Positions 47,818 through 56,700 of a stretch of 64,000 bases of DNA are shown in pieces. The notes under the pieces are model-generated. The model worked only from the letters and a program-made list of their open reading frames with translations. It was not told the origin of the DNA and made no database searches. Position 1 is the first letter of the stretch, and each line of letters starts with the position of its first letter. Made by a program: the position numbers and the translations under genes. Source of the DNA: Chiayiivirga flava (GTDB lineage: Bacteria > Pseudomonadota > Gammaproteobacteria > Xanthomonadales > Xanthomonadaceae); assembly GCF_014202825.1 (NCBI RefSeq), contig NZ_JACHHP010000004.1, forward strand, positions 124,001-188,000. The letters are read 5' to 3'.

Positions 47818-48792
47818 ATGCAGTACCGCCGTCTCGGAAATTCCGGCCTGAGGCTGTCCGCACTGTCGTTCGGCGCGTGGATCACGTTCGGCGGCAGGGT
47901 CGGACGCGGCGAGGCGCGCGAGCTGATCGCCTGCGCCTTCGATGCCGGGATCAATTTCTTCGACAACGCCGAAACCTACGCGAACGGCGAGGCCGAGCGC
48001 GTGATGGGCGATGCGCTCGCCGATCTGCGCCTGCCGCGCGACGCCTGGTGTGTGTCGAGCAAGGTGTTCTTCGGCGCCGTGGACGACCCGGCGCCGACCC
48101 AGCGCGGGCTCTCGCGCAAGCACGTGCGCGACGCCTGCGACGCGGCGTTGCGGCGGCTGCGCGTGGAGTACCTCGATCTCTTCTTCTGCCACCGTCCCGA
48201 TCCCGACACCCCGATCGCCGAAACGGTATGGGCGATGGACAACCTCGTGCGCGCCGGAAAGATCCTGTACTGGGGCACGTCGGAATGGTCGGCCGAGAAG
48301 ATCCGCGAGGCGGCGACGATCGCGCGCCAGCACGGTCTCCACGGTCCGACGATGGAGCAACCCGAATACAACCTGCTGCATCGCGAGCGCGTCGAAGTCG
48401 AGTACGCACCGCTGTATTCCGAACTTGGCCTCGGCACCACGACCTGGTCGCCGTTGGCGTCCGGGCTGCTGAGTGGCAAGTACGGGGCGCAGGCGCTGCC
48501 CGACGACTCGCGCCTGGCGCGCGCGGACAACGGCTTCCGCGAGCGCATGCTCTACCGCGGCGAGAAGCAGACGCGGGAGGCAAAGGTGGCGCGATTCGTC
48601 GCGATCGCGCAGGAGCTCGGCGTGGCGCCGGCGCCGCTGGCCATCGCGTGGTGCCTGCACAACCCGAACGTGAGTTCGGTGATTCTTGGTGCGTCGCGCA
48701 CCGAGCAGATCACGCAGAACCTGACGGCGATTGATGTGATGGGACAGCTCGATGATGCGACGCTGACGCGGATCGAGGCGGTGTTTGGGTGA
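47818..48792 (+). CDS. Aldo/keto reductase (Kv beta-subunit-like)
   Basis: 324 residues, NADPH-dependent TIM-barrel oxidoreductase. MQYRRLGNSGLRLSALSFGA at the N-terminus, NFFDNAETYANGEAE with catalytic Asp and Tyr, VSSKVFFG (Lys), FFCHRPDPDTPIAETV (His), YWGTSEWSAEKI, and PLASGLLSGKY are typical of the YghZ/Kv-beta group. Natural substrate unknown. Followed by family B repeats and then the Fur-controlled heme locus. Confidence 0.93.
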   Translation: MQYRRLGNSGLRLSALSFGAWITFGGRVGRGEARELIACAFDAGINFFDNAETYANGEAERVMGDALADLRLPRDAWCVSSKVFFGAVDDPAPTQRGLSRKHVRDACDAALRRLRVEYLDLFFCHRPDPDTPIAETVWAMDNLVRAGKILYWGTSEWSAEKIREAATIARQHGLHGPTMEQPEYNLLHRERVEVEYAPLYSELGLGTTTWSPLASGLLSGKYGAQALPDDSRLARADNGFRERMLYRGEKQTREAKVARFVAIAQELGVAPAPLAIAWCLHNPNVSSVILGASRTEQITQNLTAIDVMGQLDDATLTRIEAVFG

Positions 48793-48816
48793 GCATCCGG
48801 GCGGGTGCGAGGCCGT

Positions 48817-48986
48817 CCCTCATCCGGCTGCCGCCACCTTCGCCCGGCGGGAGAAGGACTGCACCGTCGGAGACCTCGACAAGCCTGGAGTTGTTCACGA
48901 GACATGCACGAGCGCTCAACGTCTGCGAGCGCGACACGCAGAAGCCCTTCTCCCGGCGGGAGAGGGTGGCGGCAGCCGGATGAGGG
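48817..48986. repeat. Two family B elements in inverted orientation
   Basis: 48817-48857 begins CCCTCATCCGGCTGCCGCCA and ends at the short palindrome; 48945-48986 is nearly its reverse complement, ending GGCGGCAGCCGGATGAGGG. Together they can form a large hairpin with a loop of about 87 bases. No gene lies in 48793-49045. Confidence 0.8.
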
Positions 48987-49045
48987 AGCCACCTCCCAGG
49001 CCAGCGCGTGCCTGGGTACGCGTCTAGGCACCCATCTGTCACCGC

Positions 49046-49075
49046 TTGACTGGCGAATGAGAATCATTATCATCG
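49046..49075 (+). promoter_or_regulatory. Promoter with overlapping Fur box for hemP and heme receptor
   Basis: TTGACT (49046-49051), 17-bp spacer, TATCAT (49069-49074). The spacer and -10 are covered by GCGAATGAGAATCATTATCA (49053-49072), close to the Fur consensus with its GATAATGAT-type hexamers. Iron-loaded Fur should block this promoter. Confidence 0.85.
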
Positions 49076-49121
49076 TCTCCGCCAACAGCTGCAGCCGCAG
49101 CGTCGACCCGGAGACCGCGAC

Positions 49122-49310
49122 ATGAGCCACGTCTTTTCCGTTGCCCCGTCCATCATTCCGACCGTGCCCCGGGCGATGACCACTGCCTCGCGCCAGCGCG
49201 TCGACAGCCGCGAGCTGTTGCAGGGCGAGCGCGAGGTGATCATCCAGCACGGCGATCAGGAATACCGCCTGCGCCATACCCAGAACGACAAGCTGATCCT
49301 CACGAAATAA
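49122..49310 (+). CDS. hemP: Hemin uptake protein HemP
   Basis: 62 residues. The C-terminal part (RVDSRELLQGEREVIIQHGD, then EYRLRHTQNDKLILTK) is the HemP/HmuP signature; the N-terminal 25 residues are variable. HemP proteins are small regulators that in some bacteria activate the adjacent heme-receptor gene. It is the first gene after the Fur box, followed after about 180 bp by the receptor. Confidence 0.93.
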   Translation: MSHVFSVAPSIIPTVPRAMTTASRQRVDSRELLQGEREVIIQHGDQEYRLRHTQNDKLILTK

Positions 49311-49492
49311 CAACGCCGTGCCGGCCCTGTGCCGGCCGATCGCATGCACGCCAGGTGGCCCGGCGCGTGCGATGCGCTCAAGCTGCTCGTTGTCCACACG
49401 GTCGCAAGCACCCATCGCGGGCCTCCCGCGCGCCAGCCGCCTCGTTTCCTGCACCCGTTCCTGTCCCGGGAACCTGCGCGCCTGGAGTTTCA

Positions 49493-51757
49493 ATGCGTCA
49501 CACCCCGCTGTTCCTCGCCCTGCTCGGCGGTCTCGCCGTGCTGCCCGCCGCCTCGGCCGCGCCTGCGCCCGATGCCGCCGACCTCTCGACGTCGAGCCTC
49601 GATCGCATCACCGTCACCGCGACGCTCACCGAGCGCGAAATCGCCGACGTGCCGGCCACGGTGGAAGTGATCGACCGCGAGCGCCTCGACCGCGAACTGG
49701 TCAACGACCTCGAAGACCTCGTGCGCTACGAGCCCGGCGTCTCGGTCGGTTTCTCGAACGGCCGCTTCGGCATCCAGGACGTGCGCATCCGCGGCCTCGG
49801 CGGCAACCGCGTGCAACTGCGCGTGGACGGCATTCCGCTGTCGGACGGCTTCTCGATCGGCAGCTTCTCCGCCGCCGGCCGCGACCTGATCGACCTGGAT
49901 GAGTTGAAGTCCGTCGAAATCCTGCGCGGCCCATCGTCGGCGCTGTACGGCTCCGATGCCCTCGGCGGTGTCGTGTCTTTCGTGACCAAGGATCCCGAGG
50001 ACTACACCGCGCTGTTCGGCAACCCGGTTTACGTCGGCCTCAAGACCGGCTTCGACACCGAGGACGACAGCGCGTTTGCCACCGCCACGCACGCGTGGAG
50101 CGGCGATCGCTTCTCGACCTTGCTCGTGGCCACGCGCCGCGACGGCCAGGAGCGCGACAACCAGGGCGAGAACGATGTTGCCGGTTCCGCGCGCACCACG
50201 CCGAATCCGCAGAGCACCGGCGGCGGCAACGTGCTGGCGAAGTTCGTCTACAAGGCCAGCGACGACCAGCGCTTCCGCCTCACCATCGACGGCAACGAAA
50301 GCACCGCCGACACCGATGCGCAGAGCTCGCTCGGCCCGGTCTTCCTCGGTGGCCCGTCGCCGTCGGCGGTCACGCAGGCGCTGCTCGGCGAAGACCGCCA
50401 GACGCGTGCGCGCATCGCACTCGAACACGAGTTCGAGAACCTCGGGTTCGGCTTTGCGGACGGCGGCCACTGGCAGGTCTACCGCCAGGATTCGGAGACC
50501 ACGCAGTACACGCGCGAGGAACGCCAGAGTTTGGCCGGCGGCGTGCCCGGTGCGGTCACACTGCGCCAGCGCGAGTTCAATTTCGACCAGCGCGTGTACG
50601 GCATCGACGCCGTGCTGCACAAGGACTTCGCCACCGGCAGCGCCGAACACGCGCTCACCTACGGTGTCGAAGTGATCCAGACCGACACGCGCCAGAAGCG
50701 TGACGGCACCGCGACCAACCTCACCACCGGCGTCACCACGCCGGTGATCTCGCCCGACGTGTTCCCGGTGCGCGATTTCCCGGTCAGCCGCACCACCGAG
50801 GCCGCGCTGTTCGTGCAGGACGAAATCACGATCGGCAACCTGTCGCTGACGCCCGGCCTGCGCGTGGATCACTACGATCTCGATCCGCGCATCGACAACA
50901 TCTTCGCGGAAGACAACCCGGGCGTTGCCGCCACCGGCATCACCGAGACGCGCGTGTCGCCGAAGTTCGGCGCGGTGTGGCGCTTCGACGACACGTGGTC
51001 GCTCTACGGCGCCTACACCGCGGGCTTCCGCTCGCCGCCGTACGACGATGCCAACATCGGCTTCACCAACATCGCGTTCGGGTACACGGCGCTGCCGAAT
51101 CCGGACCTCAAGCCCGAGACCAGCGACGGCGTCGAGATCAGCCTGCGCGCCAGCGGCGAGCACGCCTACATGAGCCTCGGCGCGTTCTACAACCAGTACG
51201 ACGACTTCATCGAATCGCTGATGTACGTCGGCGACGATCCGCTCACCGGGCTGATGCAGTTCCAGTCGCGCAACATCGCCGAGGTCGAGATCAAGGGCAT
51301 CGAGCTGAAGGCCGGCGTGAACCTCGGCCTGTGGTCGGATGCGCTGGAGAATCTGTCGCTGCGCACCGCGATCTCGTACGCCGAAGGTGACGACAAGACC
51401 GCGGACGTGCCGCTGGCATCGGTGGATCCCACGCGCGCCGTGCTCGGTCTGGGCTACGACAACGGCCGCTTCGGTGCCGAACTCGTCGGCCGCTTCGCGC
51501 AGCGCAAGCGGCGCATCGAAGCGCCGGCCGACGGTGCGGCACCGACGTTTGCACCGCCAGGGTACGGCGTCGCCGACCTGCTGCTGCACTGGGAGTTCTC
51601 CGAGCACGTGCGTCTCAACGGCGGTGTGTTCAACCTCGCCGACAAGCACTACTGGGACTGGTCGGATGCGTCGTCGCTGAGTTCGACGAGCGCCGCGCTC
51701 GACCGCTTCACTGCACCGGGCCGCAGCGCCTCGGTGTCGCTCGACCTACGCTGGTAA
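49493..51757 (+). CDS. TonB-dependent heme/hemoglobin-type receptor
   Basis: 754 residues. Signal peptide to about residue 22 (LFLALLGGLAVLPAASA), TonB box region LDRITVTATL, plug with DVPATVEVIDRERLDREL and RGPSSALYGSDALGGVVSFV, then a barrel ending in SVSLDLRW. The heme-receptor hallmark FRAP/NPNL appears as FRSPPYDD and NPDLKPETS. GGAG precedes the ATG. The Fur box and hemP upstream support heme uptake. Whether free heme or hemoproteins are bound is not resolved. Confidence 0.92.
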   Translation: MRHTPLFLALLGGLAVLPAASAAPAPDAADLSTSSLDRITVTATLTEREIADVPATVEVIDRERLDRELVNDLEDLVRYEPGVSVGFSNGRFGIQDVRIRGLGGNRVQLRVDGIPLSDGFSIGSFSAAGRDLIDLDELKSVEILRGPSSALYGSDALGGVVSFVTKDPEDYTALFGNPVYVGLKTGFDTEDDSAFATATHAWSGDRFSTLLVATRRDGQERDNQGENDVAGSARTTPNPQSTGGGNVLAKFVYKASDDQRFRLTIDGNESTADTDAQSSLGPVFLGGPSPSAVTQALLGEDRQTRARIALEHEFENLGFGFADGGHWQVYRQDSETTQYTREERQSLAGGVPGAVTLRQREFNFDQRVYGIDAVLHKDFATGSAEHALTYGVEVIQTDTRQKRDGTATNLTTGVTTPVISPDVFPVRDFPVSRTTEAALFVQDEITIGNLSLTPGLRVDHYDLDPRIDNIFAEDNPGVAATGITETRVSPKFGAVWRFDDTWSLYGAYTAGFRSPPYDDANIGFTNIAFGYTALPNPDLKPETSDGVEISLRASGEHAYMSLGAFYNQYDDFIESLMYVGDDPLTGLMQFQSRNIAEVEIKGIELKAGVNLGLWSDALENLSLRTAISYAEGDDKTADVPLASVDPTRAVLGLGYDNGRFGAELVGRFAQRKRRIEAPADGAAPTFAPPGYGVADLLLHWEFSEHVRLNGGVFNLADKHYWDWSDASSLSSTSAALDRFTAPGRSASVSLDLRW

Positions 51758-51762
51758 CGGCC

Positions 51763-52356
51763 ATGGGCAGCGTCGCGCCGACCCATCTGCGTGTGCTGTC
51801 CCCGCCAGCGACCGGCGCCACGCCGTGTCGCTGGTTGTGGCTCGGCGACGCACTCGCCGACCTGGGCGTGGTGCTGTACGTCTACGCGCAGCGCGAGAGC
51901 CGTACGTGGTTGGCACCGCAGGCGCCGTGGCCGGCACGGCGCGAGCTCGTCGGGCTGGTGGCGGCGGAACGTGTCGTCGCGTCGGTGGCTGTCGATAGCG
52001 ACGGGCCGCACGAGTGCCTGCGCTTTCTCGACACCGACGGCGACACGCTGGCGAGTCTGTGGCTGCTGCCGGACAGCGATTTCCTCGCGTGGGAGACGCT
52101 GCTGGCGGCGTTGCCCGGGGACGCGATCGTGCGCGAGCGTGGTCGGCGCGAGGCGCCGATGCGGACGTCGTCCGCGCGCGTGCTGCGCCTGCAGCGGGCG
52201 AGGGTGGGTGGGGTGGATCTGCTCGATGCGCAGACACCGGCGCGGCTGTCGGTGCTGGGCCTTGCCTGCGCGCGGCGCTTCGCGCTGGCGGAGCACGCGA
52301 CGCTCGAACCGTTGCCGCATGACTGTTGCTGCCAGCGCGCCGCTGCGCTGGCTTGA
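51763..52356 (+). CDS. Hypothetical protein downstream of the heme receptor
   Basis: 197 residues, starting five bases after the receptor stop, so translationally linked to it. No signal peptide or membrane segment; predicted cytoplasmic. A central pattern ECLRFLDTDGDTLASLWLLP is loosely like the strand pairs in HutX/ChuX-type heme-handling proteins, but no heme-binding residues could be identified. A Cys-rich end (HDCCCQRAAAL) follows. Not recognised as any family with confidence; position suggests a role in heme handling or its regulation. Confidence 0.6.
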   Translation: MGSVAPTHLRVLSPPATGATPCRWLWLGDALADLGVVLYVYAQRESRTWLAPQAPWPARRELVGLVAAERVVASVAVDSDGPHECLRFLDTDGDTLASLWLLPDSDFLAWETLLAALPGDAIVRERGRREAPMRTSSARVLRLQRARVGGVDLLDAQTPARLSVLGLACARRFALAEHATLEPLPHDCCCQRAAALA

Positions 52357-52364
52357 AAGCCCCT

Positions 52365-52394
52365 GAGCCCTTCCCCCTCGAGGGAGAAGGGCTC
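52365..52394. repeat. Palindrome after the heme operon gene (family B-like)
   Basis: GAGCCCTTCCCCCTC and GAGGGAGAAGGGCTC, complementary over 15 bases with one mismatch, ending 36 bases before the next ATG. Could act as a terminator stem between the two genes. Confidence 0.7.
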
Positions 52395-52429
52395 AAGAGC
52401 GAACTCTTACGAATCCGGAACTTCTTGCA

Positions 52430-53410
52430 ATGAACATCAAACACTCGCTCGCCCTCGCGGCGACATTCGCGCTCACCGCGTGCGCCACCACACCGCCGCC
52501 GATCACGAAGGCAGACGCCGCACCCGCGCCGCAACGCGACACCACCGCCTTCAACCGCGACCGCACCGCCATCCTCGCCATGGCCGGCGACTACCGCGTC
52601 GACTTCGACTTCCGCGAAACCGTCGCCCTCGCCGCCAACTACAAACTCCACGAACCCCACCACAGCGGCGCCACCGAGTGGGTCAACGTCATCGAAGACC
52701 GCGGCGATTTCATCTCGCTGCAGCACATCCTCGTGATGGGCGACGACGACGACCGCCACGTCATCAAGCACTGGCGCCAGGACTGGCAGTACGAACCCGC
52801 GCAGATCGTCAGCTTCCGCGGCGAGGAACAGTGGGAACGCGTCGACATCGCCGCCGAAGACCGCACCGGCGCCTGGTCCCAGATCGTCTACCACGTCGAC
52901 GATTCCCCGCGTTACGGCGGCACCGGCCGCTGGACCCACGACGGCGCCGTCGCCACCTGGACCTCGGCGCCCACCTGGCGCCCGCTGCCGCGCCGCGAAT
53001 ACACCACGCGCAGCGACTACCAGGTGCTCGACGTGATCAATCGCCACATCGTCACGCCCGCCGGCTGGGTGCACGAGCAGGACAACACCAAGCGCATCCT
53101 CGCCGCCGACGGCAGCATCACGCCGCTGGCGAAGGAACTGGGCGTCAACACCTACACCCGCATCACCGACCACGACTTCACCGCCGGCCGCGATTACTGG
53201 CAACGCACCGCCCCGTTCTGGCGCGAGGTGCGCGCGGCCTGGGATGCGCGTCTGTGGCGGGGCCCGGCCAGCCTGGCGATGTTCGAGACCGTCGACGACG
53301 ACCTGCTGTACGAGCGCATGTTCGCGCTCGCGAACGCCCGCAGCTTCGACGCCGCGCAGGTGCGCGCCGACGTGGACCGGGAGCTGCGGCGCTTCGAACG
53401 CGCGCCGTGA
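52430..53410 (+). CDS. DUF6607-like lipoprotein
   Basis: 326 residues. Lipoprotein signal with LALAATFALTACATT (Cys about 18). The body has a conserved look: AILAMAGDYRVDFDFRETVA, HHSGATEWVNVIEDRGDFIS, QHILVM, then HWRQDWQYEP and VYHVDDSPRYGGTGRW. I recall this pattern as DUF6607, a family of unknown function often next to heme or siderophore receptors. It lies directly after the Fur-regulated genes, in the same orientation, separated by a palindrome. Function unknown. Confidence 0.65.
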   Translation: MNIKHSLALAATFALTACATTPPPITKADAAPAPQRDTTAFNRDRTAILAMAGDYRVDFDFRETVALAANYKLHEPHHSGATEWVNVIEDRGDFISLQHILVMGDDDDRHVIKHWRQDWQYEPAQIVSFRGEEQWERVDIAAEDRTGAWSQIVYHVDDSPRYGGTGRWTHDGAVATWTSAPTWRPLPRREYTTRSDYQVLDVINRHIVTPAGWVHEQDNTKRILAADGSITPLAKELGVNTYTRITDHDFTAGRDYWQRTAPFWREVRAAWDARLWRGPASLAMFETVDDDLLYERMFALANARSFDAAQVRADVDRELRRFERAP

Positions 53411-53610
53411 GGCACCCGCGTCCGAGCGCGCACCGCCCTCGCGACGGGGCACTGCTCCGGCGCGAGGGCTCGGGTACGGGGACGTACGTGGCAAAACGCA
53501 AGGTCCGCACAAAACCTGTCGTCCGTGACATTTGTTTTCAATTGGCGGTGAGCAGCGTGCGCCGGGTCACGGCCTGCGAAACCCAGACGTGATGCGGGAT
53601 CCGCGCAGAA

Positions 53611-53680
53611 CGTGAGCTTCGTCACACATGTGCAAACGTGTGTGACGGTCATCACGAAATCGTTTTCACGCCTTTAGAAT
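53611..53680 (+). promoter_or_regulatory. Promoter of the giant repeat protein with two Crp/Clp-type sites
   Basis: CGTGAGCTTCGTCACA (53611-53626) and TGTGACGGTCATCACG (53641-53656) each match TGTGA-N6-TCACA at 9 of 10 positions; centres are 30 bp apart. A -10 TAGAAT at 53675-53680 without a -35 puts the near site about 38-41 bp upstream of the start, the geometry of a class II activated promoter. Between them CGTCACACA and TGTGTGACG form a further inverted repeat. Confidence 0.55.
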
Positions 53681-53734
53681 GCCGCCCGATCGCACGCGAC
53701 ACCCACCAAAAACGCGATCCGGGGGTTCCAACTC

Positions 53735-56700
53735 ATGCTCAGTCCGAATCGGCGCCTCCGCGTCGCCGTCTCCCTGCGTGCCGTTTTTGCGGCGGTCTCC
53801 GGTGTCCGGCGCGCGACAGCAGTCGCGGTCCTGGCGCTGCTGGCCTCGCTGGCGCTGCCGCTGTCCGCACAGGCGCAGGCCGTGTGCGCGTTGCCGGGCA
53901 GCAGCGGTTCGGGCGATGCGACCGGCATCGTCAACACTTACTACCAGGGCAACGGCAACCTCGCCGCCGGCGCCACCGGCCTCACGCTCGGCACGCGCGA
54001 CACGCGCGGTTCGGCCACGGGCGTGGCGGTCGGCGACCTGCTGCTGGTGATCCAGATGCAGGACGGGGCGATCAACGCCTCCAACAACAGCAACTACGGC
54101 GCCGGCACCGGCACCGGGCAGGGCACCACCACAATCGGCAACGCCGGTCGGCACGAATTCGTGCGGGTCGACACCGTGGTCGGGAACGCGATCACGTTCT
54201 CGCCGGCGCTGACCCATGCCTACACCCAGGCGCCCGCCACCGCCACGCTCGGCCAGCGCCGCTACCAGGTGGTGCGGGTGCCGCAGTACATCAGCACCAC
54301 GGCGCGCGGCGTGACCGCGCCGGCCTGGGGGCTGGGCGTCGGGGCCACCGGCGAGACCGGCGGCGTGGTGGCGATGGACGTGCGCGACACGCTGACCCTC
54401 GGCGACGGCGTCGGCGCCACGATCGAGAACAATCCGAACCGCGCGATCTTCGTCGCGGGCAAGGGCTTCCGCGGCGGTGCGGGCTTCGGCTCGGAGGCCA
54501 ACAGTCCGGACACCGACTGGCGGTCGTCCGCCGACACCGTACGCCCGCACGGCGGCAAGGGCGAGGGCATCGCCGGCACGCCGCGGTTCCTCGCGGTGAA
54601 GGACAGCTGGGGCTTCCAGAACACGAATGCGCCGATCGCGGCCGGCACCAACCTGGTGCGGCTCAACACCGGCGCGGAAGGCTACCCGGACGGCTCGCGC
54701 GCGCGCGGCGCGCCGGGCAACGCGGGCGGCGGCGGCACCGACGGCGGCTCGAACAACAACCAGTACAACGCGGGCGGCGGCGGCGGCGGCAACTACGCGC
54801 CCGGCGGCCTCGGCGGACGGCCGTACAACCGGCCGCTGAACGACACCAACGGCCGCGGCGGCGCGGGCTATGCCGGTACGCTGTCGTTCAGCCGCGTGTT
54901 CCTCGGCGGCGGCGGCGGCTCGGGCGGCAGCAACAACGCCACCGTCGATCCGGGCGTGCACGAGAACCAGGCCATGGCCTGTCCGATCACGACCTCCGGC
55001 AACGGCGACCAGGCCGGCGCGCGCTGCTCGTCCGGCGCGGCCGGCGGCGGCGTGGTGATCCTGCGTGCACGCAGCGTGACGGGCCCCGGCATCATCGACG
55101 CGCGCGGCGCGCACGCCTACAACGTCGGCAACGACGCGGCCGGCGGCGGCGGCGCGGGCGGTTCGGTGGTGATCTACTCGATCGAAGGCGGCACCGCCAC
55201 GATCAACGCGTCCGGCGGCGACGGCGGCAACGCCTGGGCCAACTGGACCGGCACCGGCTGCACCGGCGCGGTGGCCTGCCGGCACGGACCGGGCGGCGGC
55301 GGCGGCGGCGGCTTCGTCGCGTTCTCGCCGGCGGCGATGGCGATCAACGCCACGCTCGACGGCGGCCGTCCCGGCCGCACCACCAACGGCGCCAACGACA
55401 CCTACGAGGCGAGCGGCTACAACGGCGGCACCAGCGCCTTCGTCACGCCCGACACGCCCGGCGTCGTGCCCGGCGCGCTGTGCGCGCCCGATCTGCGCCT
55501 GGCCAAGTCCAACGGCGGCACCACGCTGGTGTCGCCGGGCACCTCGATCTACAGCCTCACGGTCTCGAACGTGGGCAGCGCCGCGAGCGCCGGCACCATC
55601 ACCATCGTCGACGTGTTGCCCGGCGGGCTGTCCATCGCCAACGGCGCGGTGCCGCTGACCGGGCCGCAGGCTGCCAACTGGGCCTGCACCGCGGCCACCA
55701 ACGTCGTCACCTGCACGTCCGCCACCGTCATCGCGGCGGCCGGCAGCAGCAGCTTCTCGTTTGCCGCCAACGTGATCGGCAGCAACGGCACCGCCGCGGT
55801 CAACCGCGCGCGCGTCGGCGGCGGCGGCGATCCGGGCAAGCCCACCCCCACGGCCGGCAGCGCCGGCGCCTGCACCGGCGACAACACGCCGGCCGGCTGC
55901 GCCACCGATGCCGACACGATCAACGCGCCGCTGCTGGGCATCACCAAGTCCGGCGGCGCGAACATGATCGCCGGCGGCAACGCCAGCTACACCGTCACCG
56001 TCACCAATCTCGGCGCCGCGCCGACGGCCGGTGCGATCCGCGTGGTCGACGTACTGCCCACGGGGCTCACCTACACCGGCACCTCGCCCTTCGTCACCGG
56101 CGGTTTCAGCTGCACCTACACGGCCGGCACGCCGGCCTTTTTCCAGTGCGACCGCAGCACGCCGGTGCTTGCCGCCGGTGCGTCGGCGGCGCTGGTGTTC
56201 CCGGTGCAGGTCGCGGGCACGGCGCCGTCGGCGCTGACCAACCGCGCCGGTGTCGGCGGCGGTGGCGATCCGACCAAGCCGGGCCTGCCGACCACCACCA
56301 CCGTCGGCGCCTGCCCCGCGCCGGTGCCGCCGGCGACGGCGTATTCGGACGTGGCGTCGGGTTGCGCATCGCTGACTTCGCCGGTCGGCCGCGTGGACCT
56401 GCGCCTGGAGAAGGACGACGGCCAGAACTTCGTCCCGGTCAACGGCCAGACCACGTACCAGTTCATCGTGCGCAACACCGGCAACGCGGCGTCCACCGGC
56501 ACGATCGCGTTGCGCGACGTGCTGCCGGCCGGCCTCACCTGGCCGGTGGCGCTCACGCTCGGCGGCCCCAACGCCGCGGCCTGGGCCTGCGTGCGCGATG
56601 CCAACACCGTCACCGTGACCTGCAGCTCGCCGGTGAGCATCCCGGCCGGCGGCTTCAGCCAGTTCAGCCTCGTCGCCAACGCCAGCGCGGTGACCGCGGG

